From positions 1-53,188 of the forward strand of contig JWZX01003274.1 of the NCBI GenBank assembly GCA_001275005.1: 53,188 nt of DNA, read 5' to 3'. Position 1 is the stretch's first letter. Each line of letters starts with the position of its first letter. The notes under the pieces were generated by a model. The model saw only the letters and a program-made list of their open reading frames with translations. It had not been told where the DNA came from and ran no database searches. Made by a program: the position numbers and the translations under genes. Positions 37,458-48,537 of this stretch are shown here, piece after piece. Origin of the DNA: Chrysochromulina tobinii (lineage: Eukaryota > Haptophyta > Prymnesiales > Chrysochromulinaceae).

Positions 37458-37872
37458 GATTACTGCGCGCGATGACAAGGGCCGCGCGGAGGTAAGCAAA
37501 GGTGTGCGTGCGTGTGAGCCGGGCGGTGCGCGCGCGTGTGAGACGGGCGGGACGGATGCGTGCGGAAGCAGGAGATTCGTCCGAGCGTGCGGGTACGGCG
37601 TTCTTGGGAGGTGGAGGCGGGCGGTGGCGGGTGCGCGCAGGTGCAAGTGCCGGCCCATGAGTGCCGCGCGCCTTTTGCGTTGTGCGTGTGCGGTCTGGAT
37701 TTCTTGGGTCGTTCGGCGCGAAAGCGCCGGTGTGCTGGAACTACGATCCTTGATCACGCAACGGCGAAGTGTGCATGCGGGAGATAAACTAGAACAATTT
37801 CAAATGTAAGAAAGAAATGCATGCTGTGTAGAAACTAACCTCCATCTCATAACCTCCATACTCGCGGGTGAC
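37458..37872. promoter_or_regulatory. Divergent promoter region
   Basis: 415 bp between divergent starts. The part nearest the minus gene (37495-37570) is rich in GTGCGTGCGTGTGAG-like GT/GC alternation, and the part near the plus gene is AT-richer. No gene recognised. Confidence 0.35.
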
Positions 37873-39456
37873 ATGAAAGCACGGCAACTTCGCCCTGGCC
37901 CAACGCCCACGTGGATTGGTACAACTTCTATGCAGACCGTGCAGCGTATGGTGGCGAGCCCTGCCAATGCCGAGGTGCAGCATGACGGCTGCTTTGCGCT
38001 CCTGAAGATAGCCAATGGCAGTGCCACGCGCAAGAAGGCCGTGATCGTCGCTGGTGGGCCGGCGGCGATAGTGGCGGCGATGCAGCAGCACGCTGCGGAC
38101 GCGAACGTGCAGCGTGGAGGCTGCTTCGCGCTCATGGCCATAGCCTCCGGCGATGCCACGTGCAACCAGGCAGTGATGCACACGGGTGCGCTGGCAGCAA
38201 TCGTGGCAGCGATGAAGCTGCACGCTGCGGACGCGAACGTGCAGCGTGGAGGCTGCTTCGCGCTGCGTGCTCTAGCTAACGGCGGGGATGACAAGGGCAA
38301 GCGGGCTGTGATGGACGCGGGTGGTCCGGCGGCGATTGTGGCGGCGATGAAGCAGCACGTTGCAAGCGCGGAGGTGCAGTGCGGAGGCTGCGATGCGCTG
38401 GGTGCCGTGGCCTACGGCGATGCCACGTGCGACCAGGCGTTGGTGCATGTACTGCAGGCGCAGCTGGCGGCAGCCCAGGATGCCAACGCGCGCTTGCTGG
38501 CAGATTGCGAGAGAGCACGAAGGGCCACCCTCGCGCGATTCATTGAGACGAACGACGTCGCCACGCCCGCGGGGGTGATGTCCATAGCAGCCGGCCCGTT
38601 CACGCACTACAGCAATGCCTACCAGAACGCACTCCAGAGCTGCTTCACTACCGTAGAGATTTGGAACGCCGAGCAGCCGCACGTGACGGCGCCATTCCAT
38701 GTGGAGGTCGGCATGCTTCGCCAGCTGTGGGCAGAGGGTGGCCGCGGCCGCCACGCAGGGCCATCGCAGGGCACACTCCTGAGGGGCTTCTCTCTGACAC
38801 GCATCGAGGCAATCGAAGTGCCCGCGAGAGATCGCGAAGCTTTCTACACTCGAATCGACCAAACGGGAACTCGGCGCGACGTTCTACGATGCGGTGAAGT
38901 AGATTATGGAAGCGCCGCCACAAACGGCGATCGCATCGGCGAGAAAGCTGCTGTGCTCGCTCGCCTCAAGGCGCGCTTCCTGCCCCATGACAAGAACCGG
39001 CAAGACCTCGTGCTCGCGCTCCACGGTTGCTCTCACGAGGCCGCCGACTGCATCTGCAAGGCTGGGTTTACCGTCGTCCCCTTGCAGGACCGTCTTGGGC
39101 GCGGGTTTTACTTGACCACACATTCCGAATACGCATGCCTTAAGGCGTGCCGGAATCCACCAAACGCTGCGGGCGAACACGTCCTCATCGCAGCTTTTGC
39201 TGCACCTGGGTTGACATATCCGGTGAACCGGACGGTCGACTATAGCCGCCCGAGCCAGATGCACAGCGACTCGCGGCTCAGGGGGCAACCGCTGCAACCG
39301 CAGTTCAATTCGCACTATGCTTTCGTCTCGGCGGAGCACAACTTTGAATGCATGGATGGCGCGCGCAAGGGTTATGACATGGACTATGACGAGCTCGTGT
39401 GCGAAGTGGCTGCTCAGGTGCTGCCCGCGTACCGACTCTACTTTCGGGCGTGGTGA
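37873..39456 (+). CDS. ARM-repeat protein with C-terminal ADP-ribosyltransferase-like domain
   Basis: 527 residues. Residues about 20-200 hold four armadillo-type repeats of 43-44 residues, each with a core of the form VQRGGCFALMAIASGDATCN followed by a Gly-Ala-rich helix (GGPAAIVAAMKQH). A short coiled coil follows (about 195-225). The C-terminal region (about 240-527) resembles PARP-type ADP-ribosyltransferases: LVLALHGCSHEAADCICKAG (His of the triad), GRGFYLTTHSEYACLKACR (Tyr) and a closing DYDELVCEVAAQVLPAYRLY segment, where PARPs have the third residue and the QVLP-Y strand. Expected chemistry, if active: transfer of ADP-ribose from NAD+ to a partner bound by the ARM repeats. Activity is uncertain because the third catalytic residue is not clear. 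Confidence 0.72.
   Translation: MKARQLRPGPTPTWIGTTSMQTVQRMVASPANAEVQHDGCFALLKIANGSATRKKAVIVAGGPAAIVAAMQQHAADANVQRGGCFALMAIASGDATCNQAVMHTGALAAIVAAMKLHAADANVQRGGCFALRALANGGDDKGKRAVMDAGGPAAIVAAMKQHVASAEVQCGGCDALGAVAYGDATCDQALVHVLQAQLAAAQDANARLLADCERARRATLARFIETNDVATPAGVMSIAAGPFTHYSNAYQNALQSCFTTVEIWNAEQPHVTAPFHVEVGMLRQLWAEGGRGRHAGPSQGTLLRGFSLTRIEAIEVPARDREAFYTRIDQTGTRRDVLRCGEVDYGSAATNGDRIGEKAAVLARLKARFLPHDKNRQDLVLALHGCSHEAADCICKAGFTVVPLQDRLGRGFYLTTHSEYACLKACRNPPNAAGEHVLIAAFAAPGLTYPVNRTVDYSRPSQMHSDSRLRGQPLQPQFNSHYAFVSAEHNFECMDGARKGYDMDYDELVCEVAAQVLPAYRLYFRAW
38089..38264 (+). repeat. Identical 44-nt blocks within two ARM repeats
   Basis: 38089-38132 and 38221-38264 are identical (beginning CACGCTGCGGACGCGAACGT) and 132 nt apart, exactly one ARM repeat, showing recent duplication or gene conversion. 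Confidence 0.8.
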
Positions 39457-39886
39457 CGCACATACAGCCGTATAGGCTGAAGCTGGCTAGAACTCGCGCG
39501 ACAACACCACACTGTCCGGTTTCGTGGTGTTTGTAACGCGCCCGAATCACGCGCGAAAGAACGACGGGCGGACGGATACCGTACCGTCTTGGTAGTCATC
39601 AAAGGTGAGAGGTTTCGTCCGTCCTCTCTCTATTAGCATGTGTTCGAGGACCCATAGACCACGTCCTCTGGGGGCCTCGGTGGATCCTCTCTTCACACAC
39701 TTCACCTCTGACTCCCTCTGCGAGACGCTCGCACTGATTTACTGTACACTGTTCCTCTCCGCACTCACACACACTCAAAAAAGACGACCCATCCGATCGG
39801 CACTGGCAGTTCAGTCGCAAACGCTGACCGTGGCGTCTCTCCTCTCGTATCATCTTCTCTCGCTTTCGCATCCGCAGTCCCCGAGT
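39457..39886. other. Convergent intergenic region
   Basis: 430 bp between the ADP-ribosyltransferase-like gene and the ABCA gene stops, pyrimidine-rich from 39600 to 39890 on the plus strand. Plus-strand frames that start here run antisense to ABCA and are shadows. Confidence 0.5.
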
Positions 39887-42800
39887 TCATGCATTTTCGG
39901 GATTATGCTCCGCGGCAACCGACAGAAAGATCTCCTCCAGCCGTGGCTGCGAGCACGCATAGTCCTGAATACCGAGGGCCGCCTTGTTCTTCTCGAGGGC
40001 CTCGAAGACCTCAGGGAAGCCGTGGCGGTCCGATGGGATTCGGAACTTGATGACTTGCCGATGGTAGTCGGCTACCTTCGCGCCAGGGAAGAGGCTCATG
40101 ATCTTGGTCTTGGTGGCCTCGACGTGGGAGGCGCGCTCGAGCGAAGGAGGATTGGCGACCGTGCCGTTGGCTGCGCCCGTGCCGTTGTCCTCCCCCCCTT
40201 CCTCGGCGACGCGAACTTCGAGGCTAAGCTCGTTGCCGAAGCGCGACTTAAGGTGCTGCTGGCCGCCGATGCAGCGCATGTGGCCGAGGCTCATGATACC
40301 GATGCGCGTGCAGAGGGCCTCGCACTCCTCCATCGAATGACTCGTGAGGATGATGGCACGGTGCTGCCGCTCGCGCGTCAGCACGTCCCACATACGGCGG
40401 CGCGCCACCGGGTCCATTCCACTCGAAGGTTCGTCAAGGAAGACCACCGGCGGCGCGCCGATCAGCGCGACGGCGAGCGAGAGCTTGCGCTTGTTGCCGC
40501 CCGAGTAGGCGCCCGAGGGCTTATCCGCATGGGGCGTGAGCGAGACTTGCTGGAGCAATTGGGTGATGAGAGGGCCCGCCTCATGGGCTGGGATGCGCTT
40601 GAGCCTCGCGAACATCCACAGGGTCTCCCGACCAGTCATGAGCTCGAGCAGCGGGTCGAATTGGGGACAGTAGCCGATCCGTTGGCGCACCTGCTCGAGC
40701 TCCCGCACCACGTTGTAGCCGCAGATGCGCGCCTCGCCGCTGCTCGGGAGGATGTCGCCGGTCAGCATGGCCATCGTCGAAGTCTTTCCCGCGCCGTTGG
40801 CACCCAGTAGACCGAAGCACTCATGGTGGCCGACGGCGAAGGAGAGGTCGGCAACGGCCACTTTGGGTGGCGCGCCGCCGCGTGCTGCGTAGGCCTTGCG
40901 AAGGTGATGGATGAGCAATGCGGGAACCTCGGCATCGGCCCCGTCGGCTTCCTCTGTGTCTGCCGTGCTGGTCCGGCTCGCCCGGGACATAGAGCGCTGG
41001 TACGCGTCTTCGGCCGACTCACTGCGTGCTGCCGCGATGGCCGCTACGATGGCCTCGACCCGAGCGCACTCCGCCACGACGTCAGGGTCGTCAGGCGTAA
41101 GCCCTGCTCCGGTCGCACGCGACAAGTCTGAATTGGCGCCCCGCCAGCGGAGGAATCGCTCGTACACGATGGCGAGGACGAGGGCGATGGGCAACAGCGC
41201 GAGGGCGGAGAGCATGTCCAGAGGTGCGCCCACCACGAGGCAGACCGTAACGATCAAGACGGCGGCGGTGAGCATTTTTGAGGGGCCGCTGCTGAAGCCA
41301 GCTCCACCGATGCCATTGGCGCTGCCGCCGCCGAGGACGCAGCCCGCCACGAGACCGACAATGCGGCGGATGCGTGGCGTCTCGAGGCGGCCGGCGATGG
41401 CTCGCTGGTGCTCGAGGAGGAGGAGCAGGGACCAATAGCCAAGGGCATGGAGGGGGAAGAACCGGAGGGCGCGGCCCGCCGCATCGTCGTCCCAGACACT
41501 CAGACATCCGCCCAAACACCCGCCCAGCGCATTCGTGTACCATGTGCGTGTGAGACCGAGAAGGGCCTCGCCAACTACGTAGGTCGGAAACATGCGGTAC
41601 ACTAGGAGCAGTCGCTGGTCAATATCTTGGGCTTTGTCAATCCGGGACATGATGAAGTGCGCAATCACCGCAGCGAATCCCGTGGCCAAATTGAGCATGA
41701 GCGTGGCAATCTGCGCCGTCGAGTGCGACTCAAAGAGAAAGGAGAAGCAGTAGATCATCGGGAGCACGGACGCGCCGTAGCCGAGGAGCACAAGGTACGT
41801 GGCGAGCGCCTGGTCCGAGTTGCCGACGTAGCCGGGCTCGCCATAACAGAAGAATACGAGCATGCAGCAGCTCGCTGTGAAGGTGAACAGCGTCAAATCC
41901 CACAGGTACGATGCGAGCCAATACACCGCCGGGCCTGCTCCCGAGACGAGCTGTAGATGCTTTGCCTTGACGGCGCGCTCCTTGACCACGAAGACAGCGG
42001 CGGAGGCGGGGATGTAGCAAAAGGGGATGAGCACAAAAAGCGCCGCTAGGGTTGCGAGGATGAGCTTGATTGTGAGCTCCTGGGTACCCGTCAGCGGGAG
42101 TGGGTGGTTGTACACCGCATAGCTCTCCTCCGCGGGCGACGAGCCCGCTGTCGGCGGGGGCGGCGCGCCGTGAATCTGCCGCCAACGCGCCGCGGTCACC
42201 TCTGCGAGATACGAGGGGAGCGCGTGCCACGACGACGTGTTGTGAAGGATGGTTAACGGCCAGCTCATGGAGACGTTGTGGGGTCGCTCCGCGGGGATCG
42301 CGGTGTCATCCGAGATGGTGTACTCGTAATTGCCTCTCCCGGTGTGCACATCTCCCACTGCGATCTCGACACCAGAAAAGGACATGGTGCTCCTGCTCAT
42401 AAAAAAGGACGAGATGTTCGCGGTGACGGGCAGCGAAGAGACGTTAGAGGTGTTACCGATCTGTGCCAAGGCCGTGAAACGTATGCCATTGATGGTCGTC
42501 GAATTCTGCCTGACGTAGATCTCCTGCATCTGGATCGTCGGCGAGGCGAGAAACAAGTTGGGACCCGCTGCCGTGGCGAAGCCAGTGTCGATTGAGTTCG
42601 GCGCACCACCTATCTGCCAGACCGTTCCCTCAAGCTCCGTGAGCCGCACCGTCTGCCCATTTTCGATAGCGAGCAGCCGCGGATCTGCAAAGGCGATTGC
42701 AACCACGAAGGCGGGCACTCCTGAGATATTGGCTAAGGTATTCACCCTTTCCCTTGTAATGGGGAAGATTTGGAAACCGTCGGGAGCAATCGAGCTGAAG

Positions 42801-45800
42801 ACAACCTCCGCAACGAGCTCAATAAGCACCGAGGCCAGGGGCTGGTCGTCCACACGAATATTGCCAACGACATCGCTCTCCAAGCTGACATCGTCTGTTC
42901 CTGCGTCGGCGATGCCGATCGCCCGACCGCTGGCCTCACAGAGCGCTGTGAGCCACGGGCTGGTACTAGCTCCATCCCCGCTGCTCGCGCCGAGTGCGTT
43001 GTTGAACGCTTGGCTCGCGTCGGCTGCAGCCTGTAGAGACGCCTGAGCTTGAGCGGCGATCTGCGGCTGGACGACATTCCATAGCAACAGCCACGGGGCA
43101 ATCGGATAGTCCGGAGGAAGAGGCAGGGGTATGCCAGCTTGCAACATTCTGCGCGATCCGGCGCCCGTGGGCGTCGCGTTCGCGCTACGTTCGGCCGAGC
43201 GCAAAGTCGCAGTGGCCAATCCATTGAGCGCGCAGAAGAACACCACGGCACTCGCACCCTGAGCCACCAGCGGCTTGAAAAGGTAAGGGAGCGTGCCGCC
43301 GCTCAGCACGCGCGCACGCAGCTCGTCGTCCACGGCGAGGGCTCCCATGCGAGGGACCTTGCCGTGCCCCAGTAACGTGTGCTTCAGGTACTCGGAGAGG
43401 CCATCGCTGTCGGCCACGTCCATGCATTTGGGGGAGAGCACCTGGCTGCTCATCTGACGGGTGAGCGGCGAGGCTGCGGGCAGGTTGGTCACGAGCTCCG
43501 AGATCGCACCTCCACCAAGCAGCGCCGCGTTCATTTGGATTCGAGGACCCGCCAGCGGCACGTTGATCACAAGCACGAGCAGCCCGAGGCACACGAGGCC
43601 AATGGGCATCAGCTGCTGCGTGGCGAGTGTCTTAAGGTCGCGGCGTGTGCAGCACATCCGTTTCCACAGCATCAGGCGCAACGTCTTCAGCCATGCCACG
43701 ACATCGGCAACGAGGACAGCGAACTTGCCTGAACCGGAAGCCCCCTTACCCCCCCTACGCCATTCCGCCCACTTGTGTTGACGATTGGTGGACGGAGATT
43801 GTGACCCTGGGCTGCCAAACTTCGCGGTCCTCTTCCTCACCGCGCCTTCATTCTTCTCCATCTTCGCCGCCGCTCCATTTTTCTCGGGCGGTGACATCAC
43901 GGGGTCGTCGTCGATTGCAACCTCAACCATGGAAACGCCGCTCAATTTGTCGGGGCTGCTCGGGCCGGTAGGCGTGACCGCCTGCATCTCGACGCCCTCC
44001 GACGGACCACCGCCGCCACCCTTCTCGCCGCTGCTCGTTGACGTGGCTTCCTCGTCGATCAGCGCCCTGAAGCGGCCGGTTCGAAAGAGCCGCCTACGTG
44101 CATATCGGGCTTTAAGGGCTACATCGCGCCCAAAGGCGGCCTCGATCGCCGCCTCCATCCCGCCAAGGTGCCGATCCGGCCCACCGCCTTGCACCGAGGC
44201 CTCCTCTCGTTTGGCTAGCTCAATGAACACCTCCTCGAGCGACGAGATGGACATACCGTGCCCTCGAAGCCCTAGCTCCTCGGCGGCAGCGTCCAGGTAC
44301 CGAAGGAGAGCCGCAAACTGGGGGGCCGCATCGAGCGGCAAGCGGAAACTCAGTTCATCGCCCGCCTCGGAGAGCAGCTCAATGCGCGAGACGAAACTCT
44401 GCAGCTTCCGCGCGACTTCTTGCGCGTACACCTTTGTGTTTGCCTTGATCATCGTGAGAGTGTACCCGAGCCCGAAACGGCTCTTCAGAAAGAGAGCCGA
44501 GCCGCAGCAACGCACCTTTCCGGCGCTCATGATCGCGATGCGATCGGCGAGCATGTCGGCCTCATCCATGTAGTGCGTCGTGAGCACGAGTGCGCGCCCC
44601 TTCTTATTACGCTGCAGCAGCTCCCACATGCTGCGGCGTGCGCCGGGGTCCATCCCCGACGATGGCTCATCGAGCAGCACTGCCGTCGAGCCGCCAATCA
44701 GCGCACAACCGACGGAGAGCTTGCGCTTCATGCCGCCGCTGAGCGCGCGCGAGCGTGCGTGTACCTTCGCGCCCAACCCTACGTCATCGGCCACCTCGAG
44801 GGCTGCCTTGCGTGCCTCGGCTGGCTTCAGGCCCTTGAGCTCAGCGTACAGGTGTAGGTGCTCAAGCACTGTGAGCTCGGGCCAAATCACATCGTGCTGT
44901 GGACAGACGCCAAGGCACTGGTAGACTTGCCGACGCGAAGTGGAGATCGAGTGCCCGAAGACGATGCAGTCGCCCGATGAAGCCGGGTAAAGGCCGCAGA
45001 GCACGGAGAGCGTCGACGTCTTGCCCGCGCCGTTGTGGCCGAGCACGCACGTGATTTGTTCCGACGCCATGGAGAGGCTGAGGTCATCGACGGCGAGCTT
45101 GCTGTAAGGCCCGCTGCCGTACCGTTTCGTCAAGTGCACGATCTCGATGCTCGGCAGTTTGCGCACCTCGTCCGCCATCGGCTCGAAGGCGATGCACTGG
45201 CTGGCATCGCGGCTGTCGGCGCTCGCGCCCTCTGTGGGGACTCCAACGGTAACCATCTGGGTGTGGCTCGAGCCGGTGCGCCACCACCGTGGGAGTAGGC
45301 AGAAGCAAGGATGCTCACTCGCACCGAATTTGGAAGGCAGCGCGCGCTCGAAGTAGAGGAAGAGGAGGAAGTAGAGCAAACAGTCGAGCGCCATCATTCC
45401 CAGGCAGGTGCCAAACGTATACGAATCGCGCGTAGACGGCTCGATCGTGACGCTCCGTTCGGCGTGTTCATACTCGGCCAGGATGTCGGCTCCAAATGCG
45501 AAGGCGGAGGGCAGCAGTAGCGAGGTCAGAACCTTGGCCGAGCTTTGCTCGAACGAGTTCGAGCCGAAGAAAATGTACTTGGGGAGGACCGTGCCAATGA
45601 AGACGACAGGCGCAGCGACGGCGGCGAGCTTGCCGTTCGAGAAGAAGGTCGAGAGCAGAAGTGAGAGGGCAAAGGAGCCAAGGGAGAAGAGGCCGACGTA
45701 CGCGACGAGGAGCCCTAAGTTGGCATGGACGATGAATTGGCGCAGCATGAGCGTCAGCGAGATGGTGATCAGCGTGGCATCCAAGAGGCCGAGCAGACAC

Positions 45801-48104
45801 CAGCTAGTCACAAAGCTCGATTCGCGAAGCCCCATCATTCGCATCGTCTGCTTCAGTCGCAGCTCCTTCTCCTCTACGATCGCCTTGGTGAATTGCGCCA
45901 CTGGCAAGAGGAAACACATTGTGAGCACCAGCCCGAGTAAGAAGCCGATCGCAAGGTAGAAGTCGTTCTGTGCGTACGCAAGCGTTGGGAATGGCACAGC
46001 GACTGCGCGCGAGGCGGGAGAGCCCGCGAGCACTGCGGGCGGCGGAATGGTGGCGCCTGCCGAGGTGGCGCCCGATGCGTTGAAGGCGTATTCGTCCACA
46101 AGGGCTTGCAGCGTCAGGAAGCCGGACATGTAGTATGTCTGGTACGTGGCATCGAGCCCTTGGCCGATGCTATTTTCGAGCCAGTTGGTGTTCGGCACGG
46201 TCGAATAGTTCATCCGAATGGCGTAGCGAAGCGATGGTGCAGGCCGGGCTGTCGACGATTGAGGCAGCTCCGCAGCCTCGGGCAGCGAGTAGAAGACGAG
46301 CACGGCCCACGCGCGCTCGACCGCCTCGTGGTCCAGCACGTAGCTCACCGCGGCCTGCTCGCTTGGGTGTACCTTGATGGTGAAATTGCGGAGCAGCGCG
46401 TGGCGATTCCTGGCGAATCGCAGGAAGTCATCGACGGCCGGCGAGGCAGGTGTGACATGTAGCGTGCCAAGCGTCAGCACGTTGCCAAACTGGCGTCCCA
46501 AGTTGTTGAAGCTGATCAGGTTGGCGTAGGCGGCCGGGCTCAGATTCGCACGGAGGTTCAAGCCCACCGCCATGAAGGAATCCACAGACGGGATCGGCAG
46601 AGGTCCTTCCAGCAGAGGCGACAGACTCTCACGGATCGAAAACAAGGAGTCCTGGCTGATGACCGATGGCCGCGCCAAGGGTGCGCCAGTGCAATTGAAG
46701 GTGTAGACGCCTACGCGCCATGGGCCGCCGCACCCACCGGGGCCGCCTGAGCAGGCGTCTTTCCTGCAGTCGGCATCAGGCGCACGCTGAGCGTCGATGC
46801 GCAGCTGGTTGCCGCAGAAGCACTGATGGCCGTTCTCGACACCGGCGAGTCCAAAGCCTCTCTCGTGGCAATAAGAAGCGCACCTGATGCACACAAAGGG
46901 ATCGCGGGTCAGTGCATGCACACAAAGGGAGCGCGGGTCAGTGCACCAGCGCCAGGCCGACGAGGACGAGAAAGGGCGCGCCCATCACGGCGCCTACCAT
47001 TCTCGAGACAGAGTGCAATTGGAGGTCATCAGAGGTCATCAGAGGTCATCCCATCGCCCACCATTCTCGAGACAAAGTGCCATCCTGTGCATGCGCAGCA
47101 TTCAGTACTCGACGACTGTCGTCAATGTAGCACTGCATGCCGGCAATCGCGCAGCCCGGTGGCGATGGCGGCCGTCTGATTCGAGGGCCACAGTCGGTGC
47201 AGTCAGTGCCGAGGCTGCAATCCGAAAACTCGGATCCGGGTCCGCCATCGTTGCAAACACCATTGGAGGCGACGGTGCACGTCTCCGCGCACGTCCGCCC
47301 GTTGTTGACTTCCGTATTTTGCCGCGCCGCTCGGCAAGGCTTGTACGCCCCGGATGGATCATTGCGTTCACCGGCAGTGCGAGTTTGCATCCACCCAAAG
47401 CGCACAGCGCCCTCTCCGGAGAGCACCCTGGGCGTTTCGCCATTCGGCGCGAGGCAAGAGATGCCTAGGTCCTCAGAGTGATCCTCCTGGCAGTCTGGCG
47501 CACCCCAAACCAGCCCACCTCTACTTCCGGAGAAAGGATCTCCTTGGGTGGAGCCACACTCGGACAACATATCCTCATCGCCGTAGCATTTCATATGGGA
47601 GAGCCAAATCTTGCCTGAGCCACGGCGTTCTGCTTTCAGCCCGAACCGGCAATCACTGCGATCAACGACGTAAGGCTCCAAGCCCATCTGCCCGCAGGCC
47701 ACCCACGCGTCATTGAGCCCAAAGCTGCGGGTACAGAACGTCCCCCATTCACCCGCGTGGAAGATCTCCAATCGCCCGTCGTACACAAGGCTTTCGGGCC
47801 TGCAGGCGAGCGAATCCCATTGAGTTCGGATGGTCGGCTGGGCCCCAAAGTCGAGACCCCGCATGGTCGGCTGGGGAGACCTAAAATCGAGACCCATGTC
47901 GAGCGCGGCCGCGAGCATTGGTCCGGCCCTCAGGTGCAGCACTGCGTATGTGGCTGCACCAAATTCCTGCTTGCTGGAGTAGCTGAAGGCAAGGACGAGG
48001 ATGCTCGCCAAGAGCGGAGGGCTGAAGATTTGACACAAGGTCGTCCTAGGAGAGCGCCTCTTCAGGAGGAAATCCTTGCGCAGGACGGCGCGGAGACCGC
48101 CCAT
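39887..48104 (-). CDS. Full-size ABCA transporter with SRCR and WSC modules in its first ectodomain
   Basis: Two exons, 48104-47062 and 46883-39887, give 2679 residues. Start MGGLRAVLRKDFLLKRRSPR with TM1 (about 25-44) is typical ABCA; upstream codons reach only a TTG. In the large loop between TM1 and TM2, an SRCR-like domain (about 105-218, GRLEIFHAGEWGTFC to DLGISCL) is followed by a Cys-rich unit (about 272-306, NGVCNDGGPG, GTDCTDCG) and a WSC domain (about 317-411, CYIDDSRRVL to CFCGNQL). NBD1 has Walker A GHNGAGKTS near residue 960, signature SGGMKRK and LLDEPSSGMDP. NBD2 has GANGAGKTS near 2377, SGGNKRK and FLDEPSSGMDP. A Ser/Gly-rich linker separates the halves. Expected role: ATP-driven lipid or amphiphile export or flipping; both ATP sites look intact. 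Divergent from the coiled-coil gene at 48538. Confidence 0.9.
46884..47061 (-). other. 178-nt GT-AG intron inside the WSC domain of the ABCA gene
   Basis: On the minus strand it starts GTGGGC and ends CATCAG. Splicing joins GTLSREW to CASYCHERGFGLAG, restoring a continuous WSC domain and the frame; without it the frame stops after four codons. The intron holds three repeat sets: 26-nt copies at 47055-47080 (across the donor) and 46991-47016, a 10-nt unit three times at 47021-47050, and a 29-nt tandem pair at 46887-46944 beside the acceptor. Confidence 0.85.
46887..46944. repeat. 29-bp tandem duplication at the 3' end of the ABCA intron
   Basis: 46887-46915 and 46916-46944 are adjacent copies differing at one base (ATGCACACAAAGGGA then T or G context, then CGCGGGTCAGTGC). 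Confidence 0.9.
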
Positions 48105-48537
48105 GCAACCCCTCAGCAATCCGTTGCGGGCGGCGGAGCGCGGAGGATTCGGAGCGCACGGGCGCGCGCCCGCGCGTCCTGTCTGGGTCGGAGTGCCCGA
48201 TGCGTCCGATGCAAAAAGTTGCAGCAAAAAGTCTCGTCACGCGATGAGCCTCATCAACCATGTGTCGTCAACTATTTTTGGGTGAGGGAAATTGGCGGGA
48301 TGGCTCGCCGCCGCCGCCTGCCGCCACTACGTGGCGCCGTTGGTTTCCTTATCACGAGCCTGCCGCCCGGTGCCCTGGTGTCTCATGCGAAAAGGTTTAG
48401 TAGAACCGATGAGCTCAGCAGCTCGTGTGCCCGTGTTGTGGGACCGGGGTTTCTGACTGACAAAAATTTATGTCTGGTCGAAAGCGAAAAATGTGTAAAA
48501 TTTGGAATTTCGCGCGGTTTGTACTCTCCCAAGTTCG
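48105..48537. promoter_or_regulatory. Divergent promoter region, ABCA / coiled-coil gene
   Basis: 433 bp between divergent starts, the largest head-to-head gap in the window. The part near the plus gene (48460-48520) is AT-rich with AAAAATTTA and GTGTAAAATTTGGAA. No gene recognised. Confidence 0.4.

Noticed and set aside
39605-40810. 401-codon plus-strand frame at the 3' end of ABCA
   Set aside because: Antisense to NBD2, whose motifs are unmistakable.
46884-47061. Reading ABCA as two genes
   Set aside because: The second frame would start at a GTG in the middle of a WSC domain; splicing rebuilds the domain exactly.
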